Positions 56,355 to 64,000 of a stretch of DNA of 64,000 nt are shown in pieces. Source of the stretch: Dasypus novemcinctus (lineage: Eukaryota; Chordata; Mammalia; Cingulata; Dasypodidae); NCBI RefSeq assembly GCF_030445035.2, contig NC_080701.1:20180798-20244797 (forward strand). The letters are read 5' to 3'. Below the pieces are notes generated by a model, which was not told the origin of the DNA, did no database searches, and saw only the letters and a list, made by a program, of their open reading frames with translations. Both the position numbers and the translations under genes were made by a program. How positions within the stretch are numbered: the stretch's first letter is position 1; each line of letters opens with the position of its first letter.

Positions 56355-56560
56355 CCCTGTTCAGAGAGCAGCCGGGAGTGGAGCGTGGACTCTGGAACCC
56401 GACGCCCTGGAGCAAACCCTGGCTCTGCCGTGTGCCCGCTTTGCGGCCTCCTGAGCTTCCGTCTCCTTGTCTGTTAACGAGGCTAATAGTGCTGACCTCT
56501 CTGACTCTGGGGGAGGATTGGGAGAGGGACTATCTGCAAAGCACAGTGACCAGGGAGTGC
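56355..56560 (+). repeat. MIR relic
   Basis: Sense MIR: GTGGACTCTGGAACCCGAC, CCCTGGCTCTGCCGTGTGCC, CTTCCGTCTCCTTGTCTGTT and AGGCTAATAGTGCTGACC. Confidence 0.75.
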
Positions 56561-56733
56561 ACATGTCCCGTCAGAACCCGCAGAGGCCCACGAGGCCCAA
56601 GAGCCTGGCTGCAGGGCAGAGGCCTGATATGGACACAGGAAAAGCTGCTTCGCCAAGTGCCCATCCCAAAAGAGGAGGCTGTTCCGAGCCCAGGCTGGAG
56701 CGTTCGGCGACTCTGCTGAGCAGAGATGCCCCC

Positions 56734-57148
56734 TGTGGTGCTGGAGACTGGACATGCCCCTGGAAATCATGTTCCCAAAGCCGGCCCATCCCTGTGCCTG
56801 TGGGACCTCTTGGGGAGGGTCCTTCCTTGTGGGTGTGGCCCAGGGTACGTCTTAATCCTCAAACCGGAGTCCTTTAAAAACAGAATGAATTCAGACCAAG
56901 AGCGAGAGGGAAACGGGAAGCTGGAAGGGAGGAGACCCAGCGGAAAAGGGAGAGCCCAGCGTGCCCTGTGCCATGCCACGTGGCAGAGGGGTCTGGGATG
57001 CCGGCCTCGGGGAGAAACGCGTTGCACGGTGAAGCCTCGATTTTGACATTCTCACGGCCTCAGAACTCTAGGCTTATAAGGTAATATGTCCCCATGGTAA
57101 AACCCATTCCTAGTAGATTGCATTTTGGCAGCCTGGCAGATTAAAACA
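56734..57148 (+). mobile_element. LTR-like repeat (family A), diverged copy
   Basis: Starts TGTGGTGCTGGAGACTGGAC and ends GCAGATTAAAACA. It shares GTCTTAATCCTC, GAGTCCTTTAAAAACAGAATG and GAAGCCTCGATTTTGAC with the copies at 1, 31880 and 42536 (inverted). The polyadenylation hexamer of the other copies is altered here. Confidence 0.6.
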
Positions 57149-57479
57149 CCCCCCTGAGGAGGCGGGGAATGCTTCCGAGCCCCAGGGACACCTCCACAGC
57201 TGTGAGGGACACATAAGCCAGTGCCTGGGGGCACTCCACCACCACCCCCCCCCAGAAAGGAAACAGCCTGATGGGCACGCGTGCACGCCCAGGGAGCCAC
57301 TGCCAGGTTAGGTGTCCTCCCGCCTCCACTCAACCAATAAACTGGGAGAGGCACAGAGAGGGACAGAGGCCCTGCCAGTAGCACCGAGTATCACATTTTC
57401 CCTCTTTTCCAAATGTGTCAGGACCCACTGATTTATGCCCAAACATCTGGATTCCTGATTTCCATCCCACTGTGGAATG
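57149..57479. other. Unique DNA
   Basis: A C-run lies near 57246-57253. No gene or other feature recognised. Confidence 0.35.
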
Positions 57480-57700
57480 GGACTGAAAAGTCACATGTTC
57501 AGTTCAGCTCAGCACACATTCTCGGGCACCAGGCACGCACAAGTCCCTAGAGAGATACAAAGAAAATCAGGTAAGTCCCTACCCTCCAATAGGTTACCGT
57601 CTAGTGGGGCAGACAGAAAATCAGCAAATAACTTGAGCACAAAGGGGACCGCAGTGAGTGGTAGATTAAAGATTCAGACAAAATGCCACTGAAACCCAGG
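57480..57700 (+). repeat. L2/MIR-family relic
   Basis: CAGCACACATTCTCGGGCAC, AGTCCCTACCCTCCAATAGG, TTACCGTCTAGTGGGG and GGGACCGCAGTGAGTGGTAG resemble old LINE2/MIR3-type text. The assignment is approximate. Confidence 0.4.
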
Positions 57701-57774
57701 AAAAGGAAATGTGAAAAGAAGGCTAAGGAATGTGTTTGCTTTCCAGAAAGTGACAGGGAGGCGTTCATCAAAAG

Positions 57775-57935
57775 CCTTAAAAATGCTCGTAACGTCTGAC
57801 TGAGAAATTCCACTTCTAAGGGTCTATGTTGACCTAGCTGGAGACATGCATGACGATTGATATGCATGCAAAAACATATTTGTGTTGTTTATAACAGCAA
57901 GAAATGGAGCACGAAGCATATGTATAATGATCAGA
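57775..57935 (+). mobile_element. Old L1 ORF2 3' fragment
   Basis: GAGAAATTCCACTTCTAAGGG and TGTGTTGTTTATAACAGCAAGAAATGG match the order of the L1 ORF2 C-terminal region in old L1M copies. It is short and decayed. Confidence 0.5.
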
Positions 57936-58209
57936 GAAGGGTGGAGAGAGGAAATATTTCAGACAGAGAATGTGCAAAGACACTGTGGCAAGAGAAAGTG
58001 CAGCAGCTGTAAGGACTCAAAGAAAGAAAGGGGTGGGGGGAGGGAGAGAGAAGAGAGGTTGCTGGAGAGAACCTGTTAGGAATCTGTCGGGCCTCTTGAG
58101 GGTCCCGGGGAGGAAGGCTTTGCCAAACGACACAGAGAGTGGCATGCTGGGATCTGTATTTCCAAAAGGGGCTCTGATCGCACTGCCGAGAAGGCGTGCC
58201 GTGTGCCAG
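57936..58209. other. Unique DNA
   Basis: A GA-rich run lies near 58018-58060. No gene seen. Confidence 0.35.
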
Positions 58210-58370
58210 GTGCCATTCTCAGTACTTCTCCTGTGTTGGTTTATTTAATCGTCACAACCTCATGAGTTGGGGAAGGCTGAGACACGCAGTGAAAAACCTT
58301 GCCTAAGATTGCACGGCTAGTGAGAGGCAGAGCGGGGCAGCCTGCGGGCAAGACCTTATCCACTGCGCTG
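58210..58370 (-). repeat. MIR relic
   Basis: Antisense MIR: TTTATTTAATCGTCACAACC, CAGTGAAAAACCTTGCCTAAG, TTGCACGGCTAGTGAGAGGC. Confidence 0.75.
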
Positions 58371-58587
58371 AAATGAAGCAAGGGGCTGGGAAGGATGTGG
58401 GAAGATGAGTTAGGAATCCTGGCAGTAACTCCCAGCGGGAGATTTAGGGAGAAGTTAACCAGGAGACACTAAGACAAAACCAGTAGGACTTGACGGAGGA
58501 GGGTGATGGGGGGGGGGGTCAGGTAGCTGGGAGCAAAAGGTCATGGGTCGCTCCTGGACCCCCATCCTGCACTTCTCAAATGTGGGA

Positions 58588-58888
58588 AGAGGGAAGTGGC
58601 TGTGGCTCCATCAGTTGGGCTCCCGTCTACCATATGGGAGGCCCTGGGTTCCTGTCCCAGGACCTCCTGGTGAAGGCAAGCTGGCCCAAGTGCCATGGAG
58701 AGCTGAGAGCCCACGTGCCATGGAGAGCTGACGGCCTGTGCACCGTGGAGAGCTGGAGCAGCAAGATGAGGCAACAAAGCAGAAACAGAAAAAACACACA
58801 GCGAAGGGACCCAGAGAGGAGACAGCAAAGAAAGGAACAAGCCGCGGAGGAGGGGGAATAAATAAATAAAATAAAATAATAAAGTTAA
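58588..58888 (+). mobile_element. tRNA-derived SINE, short-body variant
   Basis: A tRNA head (GGAAGTGGCTGTGGCTCCA) is followed by three GTGCCATGGAGAGCTGA-type units (about 58690-58756), a GCAGCAAGATGAGGCAACAA body and a tail (AATAAATAAATAAAATAAAAT). Target-site duplication AAATGTGGGA is at 58578-58587 and 58889-58898. Confidence 0.85.
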
Positions 58889-59011
58889 AAATGTGGGAGG
58901 AAACAGAGGATTACGTGAAGAACCATACCCTACGCACAGACTTGTAGGGCCTCAGTGCATGTCAGGGCGAGAGAGAAGAAATACAGCAAAAGCCTAACAT
59001 TTGAGCAGTAG

Positions 59012-59130
59012 GGTGCATCGGCACTGCATGTGGGCCAGCTCCACACAGGTCAAGGAGGCCCAGGGTTTGAACCTTGGACTTTCCATGTGGTAGGTGGACG
59101 CCCTAACCACTGGGCCAAGTCCGCCGCCTG
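59012..59130 (-). mobile_element. DAS SINE head only, inverted (3'-truncated)
   Basis: On the - strand it reads the first ~115 bp of the long-form DAS SINE (GGCGGCGGACTTGGCCCAGTG on to the GTGCTGATGC block). The body and A-rich tail are missing. L1-driven insertions are normally truncated at the 5' end, so this 3'-truncated copy is atypical. Confidence 0.8.
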
Positions 59131-60384
59131 GTGAGTTATTTTTTATTTCTTCTTTAGGTATAGATTTTCTAAATTTCTTACAGCAAGTGTATATTATTTC
59201 CATACCAAAGTAAAATGCAGGTATATGCCCAAGGCAAGCATCCATATATGTGCAGGGGTGTCTTTGGATGTGCCAAGTACGGACAGACCATGTCCATCCT
59301 TCTCCAGCCGCTATCTGGGAGCACATTCATCGGTGTGGACAGTGTGACCTCAGTGTGTCAGGCTCTGGTAGGAGCTGGCAGCCCCTCCAAGCCTCGCGGG
59401 CTCACCTCTGTGCTCCTCCGAGGCTGCCAAGAGCCTGCGGCCATCCCAGCTCTCACCCGAGCCTGCGTCTGAGGGGACGTCCCAACAGGAACGCCAGCCC
59501 TGCTCTGAGAGGCCTTGGTTTCCCGCAGAGGAGGAGAAGCAGAAGTCCAGCAGGGCCAAGAAGCAGCCACACGTCGGCTGAGTGGCCCATGAACGAGTCC
59601 CCCGGTGGCCCCCTCGGCAGATCGCCGTAGGGTCTTGCCCCAGACCCTTAAGAGCCCCGGCAAACCCCTGCCGGGCTTGTCCCGGGGGATCCAGGCCGGG
59701 TTACTACACCTCATAGCTGAGTGTACACCAGATGGCAAGTCCCAGAGCAAATGCTTGGAAAAAAGGGGACTAAGTCGTTCCACTAACTCCATCATCCAGA
59801 GCTGCGATGCAGAGCAGAGAGCCTGCAGGGAGACTCAAAAGAGGCTGGAGGCTCACGAGCCGTCAGGAGCCCGGGTGGGCTCAGTCGGGGGATATGAAGA
59901 GTATTCCTTGGGGGAAGCAGAGTGAGCTCCCTGCAAAACGGGCCGGGGAGCTAAGGAGGGAGGGGCTCGGGGTGGCTCCTGGGGAAAGGGGTCCACCTGC
60001 CTGGCAGGGGCTTCTCCAGGACGCCGGTGACCTTGGCTGTATTTGGAGGGGCTCCCTCTGGTTTCTGGAAAGAGCAGTGGCTGCCTGCAGAGCCAGCGCC
60101 CCTCTGATCCAACCCAGGCTCTGTTACTTGTTAAAAACGAGTGACCGTGGCTACCAACTCAGAGACGGCACGTGGGAGCCACTGCGTCCACTCACCAAAA
60201 GATGGTTCCTCCTGGGGCTGAGGGCTGGGCGAATGACTTCCAGCTGCTTGTTCCCAGACTGGAGGACAAACGCACACACCCAAGGCCTAGATCCAACTAT
60301 CTGCATCTATGTTCAAATAAATAATTGCTTGAATACACAGATAGACGCACAGTCTCTTTACTCAGATTCTTGTAGCCACATTTA
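59131..60384. other. GC-rich unique DNA
   Basis: Open frames at 59250-59630, 59358-59795 and 59807-60385 have no domain. A partial sense MIR may lie at 60070-60165 (AGAGCAGTGGCTGCCTGCAG). Confidence 0.35.
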
Positions 60385-60970
60385 ATGAATAATCATAACT
60401 GATGACCTTTTGCAGCCTAAAGTGGTTTACACCTGAGTGTGATCTCATTTGATTATTTTTAAAAATACAGTGAAGGGAAACGGACTTTGGCCCAGTGGTT
60501 AGGGCGTCCGTCTACCATATGGGAGGTCCGCGGTTCAAACCCCGGGCCTTCTTGACCCGTATGGAGCTGGCCCATGCGCAGTGCTGATGCGCGCAAGGAG
60601 TGCCGTGCCACGCAAGGGTGTCCCCCGCGTGTGGGAGCCCCACGCGCGAGGAGTGTGCCCGTGAGGAAAGCCGCCCAGCGTGAAAAGAAAGAGCAACCTG
60701 CCCAGGAATGGCACTGCCCACACTTCCCGTGCCACTGACGACAACAGAAGCGGACAAAGAAACAAGACGCAGCAAATAGACACCAAGAACAGACAACCAG
60801 GGGAGGGGGGGAATTTAAATAAATAAATAAATCTTTAAAAAAAAAAAAATACAGTGGGAGGTAAACTATCATTATCCAGGATGGATCACAAAATTGAGCT
60901 CAGGGTGGCTGAGGGGTTCTCAAAAACGCACAGTGAGTAATTGGCAACGTCAGGCTGAAATCCACTTCCA
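60385..60970 (-). repeat. MIR relic split by a DAS SINE
   Basis: The left part at 60385-60472 (CACCTGAGTGTGATCTCATTTG) and right part at 60857-60970 (GGTAAACTATCATTATCCAGG, AAATTGAGCTCAGGGTGGCTG, GCACAGTGAGTAATTGG) form one antisense MIR interrupted at 60473-60844. Confidence 0.65.
60473..60844 (+). mobile_element. DAS SINE, long form, internally deleted
   Basis: 12-bp target-site duplication (AAAAATACAGTG at 60461-60472 and 60845-60856). The body lacks the ~50-bp GAGAGCTGACACAAGATGACGC block present in other copies: it passes directly from GCCCACAC to TTCCCGTGCC. Head boxes are intact (GGTTCAAACCC). Confidence 0.93.
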
Positions 60971-61474
60971 AGCCTTCTGTTTTTTCCATTCGGCTGCACG
61001 TGCTCCCATGGCACAAACACACGCGTATGGCCCTAAGCAGCAAACTGCTGTTCCTTAACTTCTCAAAAGACTGCTTGGAAGGAGCCCACCAGGTTGGAGC
61101 AGCTAGGAATGAAGGAGCTGACAGCCACCTAGAGGGACCTGCCCCGGGGAACAGGCAGGGGCGCGGCCTCTCCACTCGCACCTGCCTGGCCTCTCCCCCA
61201 TCAAAATCAGAGCCCAGGAAGTGCATCTTCCCCAGGGAGCCCTCGGCCACCCAGCCCACATGTCTTTGTCCTTCTTCTGATGGCTGTTGATGGAGCGAGC
61301 TCTTGTTCTGGCACAGGAAAGAATTCAAGGACCGAACTAGGCAGCGAGATGGTTTACTGAACAGTGACAAAGCATTGACTGGTGTTGGAGGAAGGAAAGC
61401 GGAAGCCAGTGGGTGGGGCGTGTGCTGAGAAGCACGGGGGTAGGCTGCAAAAGAAGAGCTACCTGGAGGGGTTG
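60971..61474. other. Unique noncoding DNA
   Basis: The 227-codon - strand frame (60900-61583) continues into the MIR and SINE on either side and has no domain. Not called. Confidence 0.35.
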
Positions 61475-61486
61475 TTAGTTGACATC

Positions 61487-61857
61487 GTTTTTTTCTCCCC
61501 CGCCCTTCTGTTTTTGCTTGCCTGTGTCCATTCCCTGTGTGATCTTCTGTGTCTATTTCTCGCTTTCTGTCTTCACTTCTCATTTTTCTCCTCTAGGATG
61601 CACCAGGATTCGATCCTGGGGACCTCCGATATGGGGAGAGGTTCCCCGTCATTTGCGCCACCTCAGTTCCTGGTTTCTGTTGCGTCTCACCTTGACTCTC
61701 CCCTTCATCTCTCTTTTGTTGCATCGTCATCTTGCTGCTCGCTCACTGCAGGCCTGGCTCGTCTCGCAGACATGCCTTCACCGGGAGATCCCAGGTGTTG
61801 AACCCGGGTCCCACATGGTAAACAGAAGCCCAATCACTTGAGCCACATCCGCTTCCC
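61487..61857 (-). mobile_element. Dimeric tRNA-derived SINE, inverted
   Basis: The - strand has a head at about 61780-61857 (GGGAAGCGGATGTGGCTCAAG) and a second tRNA-like head at about 61600-61680, the same layout as 17779-18286. Target-site duplications at 61475-61486 and 61858-61869 (TTAGTTGACATC / TTAGCTGATATC) differ at two bases. Confidence 0.9.
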
Positions 61858-61869
61858 TTAGCTGATATC

Positions 61870-62154
61870 TTGTCCTTGGGCAACTGGATAAGTTGAGGTT
61901 TCTATCTCTTGCCAGCAGGTGTCTTTCTCCAGAAAATCTCCTCACCTGTCATTGGCTGTTGGTCTTTCCACATTGCAGGGGTCTCTGGCTCATTACCCAG
62001 CCCAGGCTGACTCTCCACCTGCCCCAGGTCTCTAGATACCTGGCCCAGGTGTCTAGATAAGTGATTTTCCACCTGGCCCAGGTTCCCTATCCTCCTACCT
62101 CAATGTCCTGCCCTAGAGTCGGTCCCTTGCAAGTTAGCCCTTGTGGTTCCATCT
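61870..62154. other. Unique DNA
   Basis: Short repeats of a CCTGGCCCAGGTNTCTAGAT-like phrase lie near 62020-62085. Nothing else recognised. Confidence 0.4.
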
Positions 62155-62350
62155 CTGCGTTTGAAATGTAAGAGCACGGGCTCTGCAGGCAGTCAGGCGT
62201 GGGTTTGAGTCCCAGCTCCACGCCTTCCTGGCTGTGTGGCCCTGGAGAAGTTGATTAACCTCTCTAAGTCTCATTCCCTTTGCCCACCGAAGGGGGGTAA
62301 AAACGGCAGCTACCGCATGGTCCTGAGACGCAAGCGTAAAAGGCCACGCA
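62155..62350 (+). repeat. MIR relic
   Basis: Sense MIR: GAGCACGGGCTCTGCAGGCA, GGCTGTGTGGCCCTGGAGAA and TTAACCTCTCTAAGTCTCAT. Confidence 0.85.
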
Positions 62351-62624
62351 ATGTTACCTGTAGATGCAGTTTTGTTTTCCCATCGAATGGCCGCTCCTTG
62401 CATATTGGATGTATTCTCTTGGGCACCCACTGAAGTGCTGGCAGCGCTGGGCACCACCAAGTCACCTGGAGGCTATCGAAGACGAGGCCCCACTCCACGG
62501 CGCGATGGTGGGGCTGGAGGCGAATCTGCTCACCTTCCTGGATGGCGCTCCTCAGATCTGAAACTGGCCTCGATGTCACAGGGGACTGATAAACGACGCT
62601 CCCAACAGTGGTAGCAAAAAGCGC
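62351..62624. other. Unique DNA
   Basis: Between two MIR relics. No gene recognised. Confidence 0.35.
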
Positions 62625-62840
62625 TGAGTGCACCAGAGGGAGATATTCAGGGCTGGGGTCAAATCGGGTTTAACTTTGAGCAAGTCCCCTATCTTCCCTG
62701 GCATTCACATCCTCAACGATCAAGTGAGAGGGGTGGCGTCAACTCTGTAGGCCCCTTGTCATAAACAGCATGGTGTACGCAAAACGCCTGGCCCGTGGTG
62801 AATGCGCAATAAAGGGCATCGGTGGTGATTACCAGTGTGA
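62625..62840 (+). repeat. MIR relic
   Basis: Sense MIR: TTTGAGCAAGTCCCCTATC, then CGCCTGGCCCGTGGTGAATG and GCGCAATAAAGG at the 3' end. Confidence 0.7.
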
Positions 62841-64000
62841 TTATTACTCTGAATCCCAGGAGTGAAGGAAAAAGGAAGGGAGGGAATTCAAGCCCCCGTT
62901 GCTCTGTCAGACATGACTTGGGGTAAGGAATGGGCAGGAAAGATTAAAGACGTGAATTCAAAGAACATGCAAATCTTGAATACTCAGCGCAGGGGGATCC
63001 ATCCTCTTGCCCCAACCTCACTCCCCCGATGTACAGGAGGAAGTTAAATTAACAGGTCATCCTCCGCTGACCTCAAGATCCATGAGGGCTGCTCAGTCTT
63101 TAGCCTTGACCCAACTGTCCAAGGTGCCAGCCCGGGGAGGTCAAGGGCGGCTCCTCTGAGGCCAGGGGAGTCCCAGATCCCGCTGAAATCAAAGCCGCCC
63201 AGCCCTGGGTGCCCTTTCCCTGCCCAAGGCTCATCTCCCAAGAGCAGAACCGTCTGGCACTGCCCTTCCAGATCTCCTGGGCCAGGCTTGTCTGAGGACT
63301 GTCCCACAGCCAGGAGGCCCCGGCAGGGCCGTGATGCCGCAGGGCGCGGGCCTAGGGGCGGAGTCCCACAGTAAACCCCTCTCCCAGGCCTGAGCTCTCC
63401 CACCGCCCGCTCTGAGCCCACCCCTGCCGGCCCCTAGCCCCGGGGCCCCGGGGCAGCCAGCGGGAGCCCAGCTCTTTGCCCATCCCGCAGTGTCCCCCTT
63501 AGGTTGGGGAGCTCCACAGCTCCAAGGTGCTGGCCTTCTTGCCAGGGCAACGACCAACACCTGTCACAGGTGTGTGCACTCCCAACAGTGCAAGCGAGAG
63601 GCGCTAAGGCTGACCCCTGAATTCATGACCCGCCCTTCGCAGGTTAATGGTGCCCATTTCAACTGTCCCCAGGACAGGACAGGAGGTGGGGGTGGGCCGC
63701 CCTTCCTTCCAGCAGGTCACCCTATCACCTGTGCTAAAGCTCTCCCTCGTCATCCCTGTGATTGAAGTAACTCGGGGATTTCCGTTCCCTCACCATGGAA
63801 CAGGAGGAAAAGGAGAGAGAGGAAGACACCTGCCACTGGATGGAGGGATGTGTCTGCATCTAGGGCAAGGGGACTTGTTGATGCCAACACCACAGCTCCT
63901 AAAACTGTCCTTCCATTACACTGGGAGCTGAGCCCTGCACCACCGGGTGACGTCAAACCCACCATCCTCTACACCCAATCTCCAGAACCAGCTGATTCCC
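62841..64000. other. GC-rich unique DNA to window end
   Basis: GC-rich with CpGs at 63280-63480. Overlapping frames on the - strand (63044-63421, 63231-63560) and + strand (63490-63931) lack domains. No repeat or RNA gene recognised. Confidence 0.35.

Noticed and set aside
60900..61583. 227-codon - strand frame
   Set aside because: It starts in the inverted SINE, crosses unique DNA and ends in a MIR relic. No domain recognised.

Overview
This is a stretch of mammalian, almost certainly armadillo (Xenarthra, Dasypus-like), genomic DNA. The diagnosis rests on many copies of a tRNA-derived SINE of the DAS type known from armadillos and on a xenarthran-style LINE-1. MIR relics throughout and MLT1-like LTRs confirm a placental genome. 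I found no recognisable host protein-coding exon, host RNA gene, CRISPR array or bacterial-type feature. The many short open frames are mostly reading frames inside repeats or random openings in GC-rich DNA.

The centrepiece is a nearly intact, full-length L1 on the + strand at about 22352-31336 (about 9.0 kb). It has a perfect 16-bp target-site duplication (22336-22351 and 31337-31352). Its parts are a 1.5-kb 5' UTR with a YY1-like start and about ten CpG-dense tandem units, ORF1 (23872-24843), ORF2 (24924-28628), a roughly 2.5-kb 3' UTR with a G-rich tract, and an A-rich tail. All endonuclease residues checked and the FADD reverse-transcriptase box are present at the numbering of human ORF2p. 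A 1-nt shift near 28555-28562 replaces the last 60 or so residues of ORF2 with an unrelated tail. A 5'-truncated, inverted copy of the same 3' UTR lies at 13837-14341.

Region by region: 1-9.5 kb holds an LTR end, inverted tRNA-SINE units, MIR relics and repeat-free sequence with candidate conserved noncoding islands. 9.5-13.1 kb is a decayed ERVL-like provirus on the - strand, carrying a DAS SINE at 12336-12757. 13.1-22.3 kb is an accumulation zone of SINEs, an LTR-like element and the L1 3' fragment. 22.3-31.35 kb is the young L1, inserted in a SINE tail. 31.9-33.6 kb has two solo-LTR-like elements. 34-50 kb mixes MIR, L2-like and L1M fragments, an MLT1-like LTR split by a younger insertion, and GC-rich unique DNA. 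50-64 kb carries six DAS SINE copies, including an oppositely oriented pair at 51745-53204, and GC-rich unique DNA.

Functionally, the L1 is the only element here whose parts could still work together (promoter, RNA-binding ORF1p, endonuclease/reverse transcriptase ORF2p, A-tail). The SINEs have polymerase III boxes and the same kind of A-rich tail, so they fit mobilisation in trans by such an L1. The unique DNA may hold regulatory elements of a neighbouring gene outside the window. That last point is inference from composition only.
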